A program made the position numbers and the translations under genes. From positions 1 through 45,378 of the forward strand of contig DATJUB010000054.1 in NCBI GenBank assembly GCA_035502775.1: DNA of 45,378 nucleotides, written 5' to 3'. This document shows positions 1 through 9,287 of this stretch, piece by piece. This DNA comes from 67-14 sp035502775 (GTDB taxonomy: Bacteria; Actinomycetota; Thermoleophilia; Solirubrobacterales; 70-9). The notes under the pieces were generated by a model. The model searched no databases, was not told the origin of the DNA, and saw only the letters and a list, made by a program, of their open reading frames with translations. Every line of letters begins with the position of its first letter. Positions within the stretch are counted from its first letter, which is position 1.

Positions 1-851
<851 letters not shown>

Positions 852-866
852 AAGTTAGGTAATCAG

Positions 867-894
867 ATAGTAGGGCATCCGAGCAATTTTGCAA
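867..894 (-). promoter_or_regulatory. Candidate promoter of the mutase gene
   Basis: On the minus strand TTGCAA (894-889) and TACTAT (872-867) are separated by 16 bp and lie just before the mutase ATG at 851. They match four of six bases each of the -35 and -10 consensus. Transcription would start near 860, leaving a very short leader without a clear ribosome binding site. Confidence 0.4.
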
Positions 895-895
895 A
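883..895. promoter_or_regulatory. Candidate MarR operator, overlapping palindromes
   Basis: GCAATTTTGC (883-892, arms GCAA/TTGC) and the perfect palindrome TTTGCAAA (888-895) overlap in the 77-bp gap between the divergent mutase and MarR genes. They cover the -35 box of the proposed mutase promoter. Placement suggests binding by the adjacent MarR protein. Confidence 0.35.
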
Positions 896-928
896 CTCTG
901 GTAATTTGGCTTGTCAAGTGATGTGCGC

Positions 929-1438
929 ATGAGTGAAATCGACCTGCTCCGTGAGGCCCGCCGCCAGTGGGAGAAGAACTGGGGCGAAGAGCCGGCGCCG
1001 TCGATGGCCGCGGTCACAACCCTGATGCGCGCCCAGCAGATCCTGATGGCCCATCTCAACGGCAAGCTGGAGCCGTTCGACCTCACCTTCGCCCGGTACG
1101 AGGCCTTGATGCTGCTCTACCTGAGCGGCGACGGTTCGCTGCCGATGGGCAAGGTCGGTGAGCGCCTGCAGGTCCACGCGACCAGCGTGACCAGCCTGAT
1201 CGACCGGCTCGAACGCTCCGGCTACGTGAGCCGGGTCCCCCACCCCACCGACCGCCGGACCACCTTGGCCCGGATCACCGCACCCGGCCGGGGCGTCGCC
1301 GAGAAGGCGACCGAACTCCTGAACCGGGACAAGTTCGGGATGGGCGCGCTTTCGACCGAATCCCACGAGCAGCTGATCGAGCTGCTCGACCGGATCCGCG
1401 AGCTCGGCGGGGACACGGTTCAGGCGCCTATCTCGTAA
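929..1438 (+). CDS. MarR family transcriptional regulator
   Basis: A 169-residue winged-helix regulator. The DNA-binding part includes LPMGKVGERLQVHATSVTSL and DRLERSGYVSRVPHPTDRRT, which are the recognition helix and the wing with the DRR signature of MarR proteins. MarR dimers usually repress a neighbouring gene and are released by a small ligand. It diverges from the acyl-CoA mutase gene with palindromes between them, so it may control that gene with an acyl-CoA or acid as ligand; this is inference. I chose ATG at 929; a TTG at 911 would add six residues, and neither has a good ribosome binding site, so the message may be nearly leaderless. Its 3' end overlaps the convergent propeller gene by 11 bp. 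Confidence 0.9.
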   Translation: MSEIDLLREARRQWEKNWGEEPAPSMAAVTTLMRAQQILMAHLNGKLEPFDLTFARYEALMLLYLSGDGSLPMGKVGERLQVHATSVTSLIDRLERSGYVSRVPHPTDRRTTLARITAPGRGVAEKATELLNRDKFGMGALSTESHEQLIELLDRIRELGGDTVQAPIS

Positions 1439-2780
1439 ACCACACGAACTGGTTCTTCACCCGCCGCGGATCGGTCAGGTCGAGCGAGCCCGCCATCTCA
1501 CAGTATTCGGGCAGGGCCCCCTTGATCCGGAAATCGGCAATGAAACCGTGCCTGGACCGGCGCAGCTGCTTGATCCGCTGCCTGCCGACCGTCTTGCGGA
1601 CCCGGAAGCGGCCCTCGGTCGGGAAAGCGCGGGTCAGGCTGCCCATCGACCTGCCCTTCGCACCATCGGCATTGCGCGCGAAGAAAGAGATCTCCACCTC
1701 GCCGGGCTCCTTCGACCAGTACCTGGCGACCAGGCGATAGGCCGGCCTGTTCTTGAACACGAAGAACCGGGCCTTGGTGAAGCGGGTCTTGCATTCCGGG
1801 GGCGGCGGGCAGAGAGAAGGGTCGGTTTCGCAGCTCGGCGGATCGGACGTGAAAACGCCCCAGTCGATCTGGCTGATGTTCGTCTGCTCGGTCGGGACGG
1901 GCACAGAAGTGCCGGACGTGAGATCGAGGATCCTGATGGTCTTTGGGGGAGGCGTGTTCGGAAACGGAAATTCCAGGAACTCGTTCACGTAGGCCAGCGA
2001 TTCGCCGTCGGGCGAGTAGGCCGGGAAGGAAGGCTGATTCGGAAGACTGACCGGCACCTCAAGCCGCCGGTCGGTCCCGTCCGGCTTGATCGAGTGGATG
2101 CCGGCGCCCATGACGGCCTGCCCGACTTCGGCCTCCATGCTGCCGAACGCTATCCGGGTGCCATCGGGACTGAACGAAGGCCGCCCGTGACCGGCAAGGC
2201 CGCCGGCGGCGATCTGATGAGGATCGGAGCCGTCGGCCTCCATCAGCCAGAGAGCGCCGGTGGGACCGAAGAAGGCGATCTTCGAACCGTCGGGCGAGAA
2301 CGCCGGGTTGAGGGCGAAAGCAGGGCCGAAGAGCTGGGTCAGGCCGGTGCCGTCGACGTTGATCGTGGCGATGGCATCAGCACCCACACCCGGTTTGGAG
2401 AAAACGATCTTCTCGCCATCTGGCGAGAAAGAGGGCATCGAGCTGCTGTTGGGTCCGTCGGTCAGCTGGACGTCGCCGGTTCCATCGAGGTTGACGAGAC
2501 GGATCTCAGTGGGACCCGGGGTGCCGTGGCTGGTGTACGCGACCCTGTCGCCGCTGGGACCGATGGCGGGGTTGTAGTTGGATACACCCGGCGCGGGCAC
2601 GGTCAGCGGCCTCAGGCGGCTGCCGTCCGGTTTGACCGCGTAGACCTGGCTGACCTCACCGTCAAAGGAATCGAACACGATCGACCCGTTCTCCCCCGGG
2701 AAGGCCGCCTGGGCGGGGCCCGGGGCCAGTACCAGCAGCAGGGCGGTGCCCGCCGTGACAAGCGCTCCCATGATCTTCAT
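1428..2780 (-). CDS. Secreted TolB-like beta-propeller protein, paralogue 1
   Basis: 450 residues. A signal peptide (hydrophobic core GALVTAGTALLLVL, cleavage likely after AQA) is followed by AAFPGENGSIVF, the start of a TolB/PD40 propeller. At least four blades carry the FSPDGxxIAF-type motif, for example SFSPDGEKIVFS and AFSPDGSKIAFF. A Pro-rich, Cys-containing linker (about 312-329) leads to a C-terminal domain at 330-450 beginning CKTRFTKARFFVF and ending NQFVWFTR. About 90 of 121 residues of that domain are identical in paralogue 2. The protein is probably extracellular or wall-associated, with the propeller binding a protein or glycan; there are no catalytic residues to suggest an enzyme. 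It is last of three tandem paralogues on the minus strand. The function of the C-terminal domain is unknown to me. Confidence 0.85.
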   Translation of the reverse strand: MKIMGALVTAGTALLLVLAPGPAQAAFPGENGSIVFDSFDGEVSQVYAVKPDGSRLRPLTVPAPGVSNYNPAIGPSGDRVAYTSHGTPGPTEIRLVNLDGTGDVQLTDGPNSSSMPSFSPDGEKIVFSKPGVGADAIATINVDGTGLTQLFGPAFALNPAFSPDGSKIAFFGPTGALWLMEADGSDPHQIAAGGLAGHGRPSFSPDGTRIAFGSMEAEVGQAVMGAGIHSIKPDGTDRRLEVPVSLPNQPSFPAYSPDGESLAYVNEFLEFPFPNTPPPKTIRILDLTSGTSVPVPTEQTNISQIDWGVFTSDPPSCETDPSLCPPPPECKTRFTKARFFVFKNRPAYRLVARYWSKEPGEVEISFFARNADGAKGRSMGSLTRAFPTEGRFRVRKTVGRQRIKQLRRSRHGFIADFRIKGALPEYCEMAGSLDLTDPRRVKNQFVWFTR

Positions 2781-2817
2781 CCGACGACAATAGGCGCAAT
2801 CGCGAATTTCCGCTGGA

Positions 2818-2846
2818 AAACCCGGGCGCCGGTGGCGCCCGGGTTT
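2818..2846 (-). terminator. Hairpin between propeller paralogues 2 and 1
   Basis: A perfect 13-bp stem (AAACCCGGGCGCC, 2818-2830) with a 3-base loop, followed on the minus strand by TTTT. It sits 24 bp after the stop of paralogue 2 and fits an intrinsic terminator separating it from paralogue 1. Confidence 0.7.
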
Positions 2847-2869
2847 CGCAATGTCCGCTCAGATGAGCG

Positions 2870-4306
2870 CTACGGGACGAACCAGACGAACTGCTTCTTG
2901 ACGAACTGCCGGTCGGTCAGGTCGAGCGACGCGGCGATCTCACAGTAATCGGGCGTCCCGCCCTTGATCTGGAAATCGGCGATGAAGCCGTGCTTCGCCT
3001 TGCGCAGCTGCCTGATCCGCTGCTTGCCGACCGTGTGGCGGATCCGGAAGCGGCCCTCGGACTGGAAGGCGCGGGTCAGGCTGCCCATCGACTTGCCCCG
3101 CGAACCGTCGGCGTTGCGGGCGAAGAACGAAATCTCGACCTGGCCCGGCTCCTTCGACCAGTATTTCGCCACCAGGCGGTAGACCGGCTTCTTCTTGAAG
3201 ACGAAGAACCGCGCCTTGGTGAAGCGCATCCTGCACTCGGGCTTCGGTTCCGGCTCCGGATCCGGGTCGTCCGGAAGGTTGCCCCAGAACGGATTCTGGG
3301 AGCCCATCTCGATGTTCGGCAGAAGCACGCCGGCCCCGGTCGCCAGATTCCCGATGTTGAATCCGAAGCCCTGCGGCGTCAGCTCCAGGCGCCGTCCCGG
3401 CATCTGCGACTGGTTGAAGAGCAGCGAGCCGCCATCCGGGGAGAACATGGGATCGAAGAACTCCAGGTTGCCGGCCGGCACCAGGACCTCGCGCCCCGTT
3501 CCGTCGAGATTGACCGCGTGAATGCCGCGGGGCAGTGCCGTCTGGCCCTGCACGGCTTCATTCGACTCGAACGCGATGCGGGTTCCGTCGGGACTGAACG
3601 AGAGCCGGGTTCCTCCCCAGGTCCTCGCGCCATCGGCGACCATGGCCTCGTTCTTGCCGTCGGCGTCGATCATCCGGATCGCACCGTCGACCAGAAAGGC
3701 GATCTTCGATCCATCGGGCGAGAACTCGGGACTGTAGTTCCAGCCTCCGGAATGGATCTCGGTCTCTTCGGTGCCGTCGGTGCGGATCTTGTAGATCCGC
3801 ACGTCACCCTCTTCGAAGAACCGGGTGAACACGATCCACTCGCCGTCCGGCGAGAAGCTCGGCTCCGAATTGCCGCGGGGCGAAGCGGTCAGCTTGGTCG
3901 CGCCGGTTCCGTCCAGGTCGGCGACGTAGACCTGATCCCACTCCTCGCCCTTGGGTGAATTCTCGTCCACACCGATGTAGGTGACCCGCTCGCTTCCGGA
4001 ATCCAGGGAAGGCTGCCTCGTCTGGAATCCCTCACGGGTCTCGATGATCTGCCTCAGGCCGGATCCATCGGGCTGAATCACGAAAATCTGATCTCCACCT
4101 TCCTCCCAGCCGAGATATCGCTCGAAGGCGATCGGGCCGTTCTTGCCGGGAAAGGCGGATCGGGCGCTGCCCGGCAGCAGGCAGAGGGCAAGCAGGCCGG
4201 TCAGCAATGTGGCCGCTGCCAAGGCCATCAGGGCAGGGGATCGCCACGGGGTGAAACCGAAAGACTGGTTCAAAGTTCTCCTCAGATCAATGGACGGGTG
4301 AAGCAT
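2870..4306 (-). CDS. Secreted TolB-like beta-propeller protein, paralogue 2
   Basis: 478 residues from ATG at 4306. The first 25 residues are unusually long for a signal-peptide n-region, so ATG at 4228 (MALAAATLLTGLLALCLL) is a plausible alternative start. The hydrophobic segment ends near ARSAFPGKNGPIAFERY, the same entry into the propeller as in paralogues 1 and 3. PD40 repeats include SFSPDGEWIVFT, EFSPDGSKIAFL and SFSPDGTRIAFE. An acidic Pro-rich linker (DPDPEPEPKPE) precedes the shared domain at 358-478, which has two conserved cysteines (first residue, and PDYC) that could form a disulphide. It lies between the other two paralogues and is followed by its own terminator hairpin. The propeller is less conserved between copies than the C-terminal domain. 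Confidence 0.85.
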   Translation of the reverse strand: MLHPSIDLRRTLNQSFGFTPWRSPALMALAAATLLTGLLALCLLPGSARSAFPGKNGPIAFERYLGWEEGGDQIFVIQPDGSGLRQIIETREGFQTRQPSLDSGSERVTYIGVDENSPKGEEWDQVYVADLDGTGATKLTASPRGNSEPSFSPDGEWIVFTRFFEEGDVRIYKIRTDGTEETEIHSGGWNYSPEFSPDGSKIAFLVDGAIRMIDADGKNEAMVADGARTWGGTRLSFSPDGTRIAFESNEAVQGQTALPRGIHAVNLDGTGREVLVPAGNLEFFDPMFSPDGGSLLFNQSQMPGRRLELTPQGFGFNIGNLATGAGVLLPNIEMGSQNPFWGNLPDDPDPEPEPKPECRMRFTKARFFVFKKKPVYRLVAKYWSKEPGQVEISFFARNADGSRGKSMGSLTRAFQSEGRFRIRHTVGKQRIRQLRKAKHGFIADFQIKGGTPDYCEIAASLDLTDRQFVKKQFVWFVP

Positions 4307-4409
4307 CGAGAGCCGCCCGGGGGCGAGTCCGTCAGCCGCGAAGCGACTGCAACCTAGCGGGACCCGCGGCGGCGCCCGGCGATTCGATCCTTCGTGAAAG
4401 CGATGCTTC

Positions 4410-5804
4410 CTACTCGGCCGCCTGGAACCACACGAACTGCTTCTTCACCCGTCGGAGATCGGTCAGGTTGACCGAGTAGTCAAGCGAGCAGAAGTCCGGT
4501 TTCTCCTTGATCTTCACGTCGGCGACGAAACCGTGTTCCGACCGTCTCAGCTTCTTCGCCAGGGCCGGCGTTACCCGCTTGCGGACGCGGAAGCGGCCCT
4601 CACCTTCGAAGGACCGGGTCAGGCTTCCCATCGAAGCGCCCCTGCCCCCGTCGGCGTCGCGCCGGTAGAACGAGATCTGAACATCGCCCGAGAAGTTCGA
4701 CCAGTACCGGGCCACCAGGCGGTACACCGGCTTGCGCTTGAAGACGAAGAACCGCGCCCGCGAGAAGCGCAGCTTGCATTCGGGAGGCGGCGGGGGCTGG
4801 ACCTCACGGTTGCCCCAGTCCAGATCCTCGAAGTTCTCCTGGGGCAGATCGACCAGGCGCGAGGTGCCGGAGGTGAGGTCGCCGATGTTGACACCGAAGT
4901 CCGCCGGTGTCGTGGCCTGCGGCGAAGGCCGGCCCGCGGGTGAACCACGCCGGCCCTGCAGTCGTGCGGAGATGTAGCCGATCGATTTCCCGTCGGGTGA
5001 GTAGGCCGGGCTCCTCGGTTCGAAGTCCTGGCCCGCGGCGACCTCCAGCCGACGATCGCCGTTGGGCTCGATCGATTGGATGCCTCGCGGCAGGATCTCG
5101 ACCTGATCTTCGATGACCGGACCCGATTCGAAGGCGATCCGGGAACCGTCCGGGCTGAACGAGGGCTTGCCGAATGCCTCCGGGGCCACGACCAGGGGCG
5201 GTGCCGGCTGCCCCTCCTGATGGACGGTGAGTCCCGAACGGCTGATCCACGCCTTCATCAGCGAGTTCGGAGCCACGATCGGATAGGACAGGCAGCAGCC
5301 CTCGATGTTCGACTGGGTCAGCTCCGTCCCATCGGTCTTCACGGTCCAGAGAAAGTCGCTCGATCCACTCTGCCGGACGAAGATCACGCGATCGCCGGAC
5401 GGATAGAAGGAGGGATCCATCGAAGCGAGCGGACCCGACGTGAGCTGCCTGTCCCCCGTGCCGTCGGTGTTGACGATCCTCAGCTGTATGGGGTCGGATT
5501 CCTCCGGGAGGGTCGAATCGAAAGCGACATACACAACCTGCTTCGAATCGGGGCCGATCGCCGGTGAGAAGACGTCGCGGCCGGTGCCGGAAGGGGTCAC
5601 CTGCCTCACGCCGCTGCCGTCCGGGTTGGCGACGAAGATCTGACTCGTCCCCTCCTCCTCGACGAAACTGCCATAGGTGATGAGACCGTTCTCGCCCGGG
5701 AAGGCGGCCGAGGCGATGCCCGGCAGAAGGGCGAAAAGGACGATGACGGCGAGCCCGGCCGAGAGCCGGACCAGCCTCCCACTCAGAGCTTTCTGATCGA
5801 TCAT
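4410..5804 (-). CDS. Secreted TolB-like beta-propeller protein, paralogue 3
   Basis: 464 residues: signal peptide with core LSAGLAVIVLFALLPGIASA, then AAFPGENGLITYGSF and PD40 blades (SFSPDGSRIAFESG, AYSPDGKSIGYI). Some blades are degenerate, for example YPSGDRVIFV. A QPPPPPE linker leads to the shared C-terminal domain at 343-464 (CKLRFSRARFFVF to QFVWFQAAE). This copy differs most from the other two, with FYRRDADG in place of FFARNADG. It is 52 bp downstream of the HAD phosphatase gene on the same strand and may be cotranscribed with it. It is probably an exported structural or binding protein. Confidence 0.85.
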   Translation of the reverse strand: MIDQKALSGRLVRLSAGLAVIVLFALLPGIASAAFPGENGLITYGSFVEEEGTSQIFVANPDGSGVRQVTPSGTGRDVFSPAIGPDSKQVVYVAFDSTLPEESDPIQLRIVNTDGTGDRQLTSGPLASMDPSFYPSGDRVIFVRQSGSSDFLWTVKTDGTELTQSNIEGCCLSYPIVAPNSLMKAWISRSGLTVHQEGQPAPPLVVAPEAFGKPSFSPDGSRIAFESGPVIEDQVEILPRGIQSIEPNGDRRLEVAAGQDFEPRSPAYSPDGKSIGYISARLQGRRGSPAGRPSPQATTPADFGVNIGDLTSGTSRLVDLPQENFEDLDWGNREVQPPPPPECKLRFSRARFFVFKRKPVYRLVARYWSNFSGDVQISFYRRDADGGRGASMGSLTRSFEGEGRFRVRKRVTPALAKKLRRSEHGFVADVKIKEKPDFCSLDYSVNLTDLRRVKKQFVWFQAAE

Positions 5805-5856
5805 CTTCCGACTCTAGCCCCTCGGCCTCCCGGCCGCCAGAAATTCGAATCCGGGC

Positions 5857-6615
5857 TCAGCGCCGCTTGGAAAGCCAGCTGCCGAGACCGCCGAGCAGCA
5901 CCGCCGCACCGATCGTCCCGGCGACCGCCAGGTTGCGCCCGATCCGGTCGAATCGCATGATCTGCCAGCCGTTCTCCTTGGCGACAGCGAGCAGCGGCGA
6001 GTCCGGATTGACCGCCACCGCGTTGCCGACCGCTTCGAGCATCGGCAGGTCGGAGGCCGAGTCCGAGTAGGCCCAGGATTTCGCCAGATCGATGCCGTCC
6101 TCGCCCGCGATCCGTTCCATCGCGGGCACCTTGCCGGGGCCGTAGACGAAGGGACCGTCGAGATCGCCGGTGAACACACCCTGCTCGTTCACCACGTACC
6201 TCGTGCCGATGCCCCCGTCCATGCCGAGAACCTCGGCGAGGGAGGCGACCATGTCCGAGCCGGCCGCGCTGACGATGTAGGTGCGCCGGCCCGCGTCCTG
6301 ATGGCGGTGGATCTCGGCGAGCATCTCGGGATAGACCCGCGGCAGGATCCCCGCGAGAACCTCGGGCCACATCCGGGCGATGTCGGTGGCGGGCACGTCG
6401 GCCAGGGTGTCGCGGGCGACCTGGAGTACCTGCGCGGTCTCCTCGTCGGTCGCGCCCTTGATCCGGTAGCGCAGGTGATCCCGCCCCCATTTCATGACCT
6501 GGGCCCGAGATATCAGGCCGCGCCGCCGGGCGACCCGCGCGAACTCCATGCCGCTGGATCCCGCCATGAGGGTCTTGTCGAGGTCGAAGAATGCCGCTGC
6601 GCCGGTCTCGCTCAC
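5857..6615 (-). CDS. HAD-superfamily IB phosphatase with C-terminal membrane anchor
   Basis: 252 residues from GTG at 6615. Motif I is FFDLDKTLMAGSSG (nucleophile Asp14, then Asp16), motif II is the Ser of IVSAAGSDMV, the motif III Lys is in GPGKVPAM, and motif IV is AYSDSASDLPML. The order and spacing fit the SerB-like HAD-IB group, which hydrolyses phosphomonoesters; the substrate is unknown. A hydrophobic segment near the C-terminus (NLAVAGTIGAAVLLGGLGSW) followed by LSKRR suggests an inner-membrane anchor with the catalytic domain inside. The frame stays open upstream to 6846, but that part overlaps the divergent secreted-protein gene and lacks family similarity, so the later start is preferred. 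Confidence 0.85.
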   Translation of the reverse strand: MSETGAAAFFDLDKTLMAGSSGMEFARVARRRGLISRAQVMKWGRDHLRYRIKGATDEETAQVLQVARDTLADVPATDIARMWPEVLAGILPRVYPEMLAEIHRHQDAGRRTYIVSAAGSDMVASLAEVLGMDGGIGTRYVVNEQGVFTGDLDGPFVYGPGKVPAMERIAGEDGIDLAKSWAYSDSASDLPMLEAVGNAVAVNPDSPLLAVAKENGWQIMRFDRIGRNLAVAGTIGAAVLLGGLGSWLSKRR

Positions 6616-6685
6616 GGGTCTAACGCTACCGATCCCGGTCCACGGCAAATAAGCTTCGGCCAGGGAAATCATCGAGGGAGGAATC

Positions 6686-7897
6686 TTGTTTCGAATCAGG
6701 ACGTTTTGCGCGTCTCTGCTGGTGCTGTTCGCCGTCACCGGTACGGGCGCGAATGCCGCGGGCGCGGCTGAACCCGTGTCGGACTGGGCCGAGACCGGCT
6801 CTCGTTCCTTCATCGGCGTGGACGGATTCATCAAGTCGCAGGGCATCGCCAGCGACGGCGGACGGATCTTCTTCTCATGGAACTACGGGCTGCACAGCAT
6901 GAGCCTCGATCTCGATACGACCCTGGCCGACAACGCGTACGACGCCATCCCCTACGACCTGGGAGCGATCGGGCTCGATCACATCGGTGACATCGACTAC
7001 TTCGAGGACAGGATCTACGCGCCGATCGAGGACGGAGGCGACTACCTGCATCCGTACGTCGTCACCTACGAGGCCGACACTCTCCAGCCGACCGGGGATC
7101 GGTTCGCACTCGACCGCGCGCTGCTGACGGAGGGGGTTCCGTGGATCGCGGTCGACCCGGTCCGCCGGGTGGCGTACACGGCCGAGTGGAACGACACGGC
7201 CGTGCTGAACGTCCATCGCCTCTCCGATTTCGCGATCACCTCCACCGTTCCGCTCAGCCGCACGATCGGCCGGATACAGGGCGCCAAGGTGTACAGGGGA
7301 ATGCTGTACGCGAGCAGGGACAACGGGGCCGAGAAGTCGATCGAGGCGATCGATCCGGTCACCGGCGAGGTGACCCACCTCTTCGACCGGAACCTCGGCG
7401 AGAACTTCGAGGCGGAGGGCATCGCCTTCGTCACCAACGGGTCGGGCACGACCATGCTGACCTCCGACATCGACCAGTCCGATCACCGGGTGAGTGTCCA
7501 CAGCTACCGGATCGCCGGGGATGTGACCCCGCCGGTACTCACCGGGCTGAAGGCTCGCCCGGCGAAGGTTCTGCGCGGCAGGAGGATCGCCTTCGACCTT
7601 CAGGCCAGCGAGGCGGTGACCGCCGTGGCGTCGTGGTCACGCTGCGTGGGCGGAATGAAGAGGCCCTGTGCCAGGACCAAGAGCGTCGGAGGCGCCCCCA
7701 CGCTCAACCTCGCCGCCGGCTCGAACCGGATCAGCCTGGCACCGCGGAGCACGGGCTGGGCCGCCGGCCGCAGGTTCAACCCGGGGAGCTGGCGACTCTC
7801 ACTGACCCCGACCGACGTGGCGGACGCGGTCGGTCCGGTCGTCGCGGCCACCTTCACCGTGGTCAAGCCGAAGAAGAAGAAACCCCGACGCCACTGA
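6686..7897 (+). CDS. Secreted protein of unknown function, propeller-like with Arg/Lys-rich C-terminus
   Basis: 403 residues starting at TTG 6686, with AGGGAGGAA just upstream (675-683 of this kilobase) deciding the start. A signal peptide (CASLLVLFAVTGTGANAAG) is followed by about 260 residues of beta-rich sequence with repeated display-type motifs (ASDGGRIFFSW, YFEDRIYAPIEDGG, VDPVRRVAYTAEW), suggesting a propeller. From about residue 278 a separate beta-sandwich-like domain starts at VTPPVLTGLKARPAKVLRG, a style common in secreted actinobacterial proteins. The C-terminus KPKKKKPRRH is strongly basic and could contact the wall. I do not recognise the family and assign no enzyme activity. 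Confidence 0.8.
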   Translation: MFRIRTFCASLLVLFAVTGTGANAAGAAEPVSDWAETGSRSFIGVDGFIKSQGIASDGGRIFFSWNYGLHSMSLDLDTTLADNAYDAIPYDLGAIGLDHIGDIDYFEDRIYAPIEDGGDYLHPYVVTYEADTLQPTGDRFALDRALLTEGVPWIAVDPVRRVAYTAEWNDTAVLNVHRLSDFAITSTVPLSRTIGRIQGAKVYRGMLYASRDNGAEKSIEAIDPVTGEVTHLFDRNLGENFEAEGIAFVTNGSGTTMLTSDIDQSDHRVSVHSYRIAGDVTPPVLTGLKARPAKVLRGRRIAFDLQASEAVTAVASWSRCVGGMKRPCARTKSVGGAPTLNLAAGSNRISLAPRSTGWAAGRRFNPGSWRLSLTPTDVADAVGPVVAATFTVVKPKKKKPRRH

Positions 7898-7931
7898 CCC
7901 AGCAGCCGCTCGACCGCTCGGCGAAACTACA

Positions 7932-7992
7932 AATCCAGGTTGGCTTCCGGCGGGTGACCGACTCGATCACCCGCAGGATGTCAACCTGGATT
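7932..7992. terminator. Nested inverted repeat between convergent genes
   Basis: An outer stem of 11 bp (AATCCAGGTTG, 7932-7942, with 7982-7992) encloses an inner stem of 8 bp (GCGGGTGA, 7950-7957, with 7967-7974). It lies between the ends of the secreted protein and thiolase genes and probably ends transcription from both sides. There is no T-run. Confidence 0.6.
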
Positions 7993-8005
7993 CCTACTTC
8001 TCGAT

Positions 8006-9181
8006 CTAGACCTCGACCAGGATGGCGTCGCCCTGACCGCCACCTGAGCAGATCGCGGCGCAGCCGAGACCGCCGCCGCGGCGCTTCAGCTCGCGGACGA
8101 GCGCACCGATCACGCGGGCGCCGGAAGCACCGATCGGGTGACCGAGAGCGACCGCTCCGCCATTGACGTTGACCTTGTCCTCGTCGAGATCGAGCATCTT
8201 GATCGTGTTCAGCGAAACCGAGGCGAAGGCCTCGTTGATCTCCCAGACGTCGACGTCGGCCGGGGTCTTGCCGAGCTTGTCCAGCGCGGCCTTCGCGGCC
8301 AGGGCCGGGGTCTTGGCGAGGCAGGCGTACTCGTCACCGATCTGGCCGTAGCCGACGATCGTTCCGAGGATCTCCTTGCCGTTGGCCTGAGCCCACTCTT
8401 CGGAGGCCAGCACCAGGGCGCCGGCACCGTCGTTGACACCCGGGGCGTTGCCGGCGGTGTGGGTGGCGTCGTCGCCACCGATCGCCCGCAGCTTGGCGAG
8501 GCTCTCCGCGGTGACCTCGGGGCGGATCGCCTCGTCGGCGTCGACCACGGTGTCGCCCTTGCGGCCCTTGACCGTGACCGGCACGATCTCCTCGGCGAGG
8601 ATCCCGGCCTCGCGGGCCTTCTCGGCGAGGGCGTGCGAGCGGGCCGAGAAACGGTCCATCTCCTCACGGGTGATGCCGAGCTCGTTCGAAACTCCGCTGG
8701 CCTCGTTGATCATCTGGAGATGGGTGAACGGGTTGGTCAGCCCGTCATGGGTCATCGAGTCGACCGCCTTGACGTCGCCCATGCGGAAACCGGCGCGCGC
8801 GCCCGGCAGCAGGTACGGGGCGAGGCTCATCGACTCCATGCCGCCGGCGACGCCGACCTCGATGTCCCCGGCGCGGATCGCCTGGTCGATCAGGCCGGTG
8901 GCACGCATGCCCGAGGCGCAGACCTTGTTCACCGTCTCCGAAGGCACTTCCTTCGGAATGCCGCCGTTGATCTGGGCCTGGCGCGAGGGGATCTGACCCT
9001 GGCCGGCCTGGATGACCTGACCGAAGGAGACCTGCTCGACCTGGTCCGGGGCGATGCCCGAACGCTCCAGGGCACCGGCGATCGCGACACCGCCGAGCTC
9101 GGCGGCATCGACGGTGGAGAGTCCGCCGCCCATCCGGCCGAAGGGGGTGCGTGCGGACGAGAGAATCACTGTGCGGGCCAT
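8006..9181 (-). CDS. Acetyl-CoA C-acetyltransferase (thiolase)
   Basis: 391 residues, the normal length for a biosynthetic or degradative thiolase II. Cys88 in VNKVCASGMRAT is the acyl-accepting cysteine. GGAVALGHPIGASGAR supplies the catalytic His, and CSGGGQGDA near the C-terminus supplies the second catalytic Cys. NEAFA is also present. It cleaves acetoacetyl-CoA to two acetyl-CoA or runs in reverse. With the nearby acyl-CoA dehydrogenase, thioesterase and acyl-CoA mutase it fits a region rich in acyl-CoA metabolism, though these genes are not one operon. AAAGGCGG precedes the ATG. It diverges from the aminopeptidase gene. Confidence 0.95.
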   Translation of the reverse strand: MARTVILSSARTPFGRMGGGLSTVDAAELGGVAIAGALERSGIAPDQVEQVSFGQVIQAGQGQIPSRQAQINGGIPKEVPSETVNKVCASGMRATGLIDQAIRAGDIEVGVAGGMESMSLAPYLLPGARAGFRMGDVKAVDSMTHDGLTNPFTHLQMINEASGVSNELGITREEMDRFSARSHALAEKAREAGILAEEIVPVTVKGRKGDTVVDADEAIRPEVTAESLAKLRAIGGDDATHTAGNAPGVNDGAGALVLASEEWAQANGKEILGTIVGYGQIGDEYACLAKTPALAAKAALDKLGKTPADVDVWEINEAFASVSLNTIKMLDLDEDKVNVNGGAVALGHPIGASGARVIGALVRELKRRGGGLGCAAICSGGGQGDAILVEV

Positions 9182-9287
9182 CTGCCGCCTTTCATTTCTT
9201 ACTGGTGGGTTGAGTTGAAACGGGAAGTCCGTGAAGCGGACGAACCTTATAGAGAGTCGGGATTCGTCGGAGATTTACACTGGGGTC

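Noticed and set aside
1548..2948. 466-residue plus-strand open frame
   Set aside because: It lies antisense to the propeller gene, is Arg/Gly/Asp-rich in the way GC-rich shadow frames are, and has no recognisable domain.
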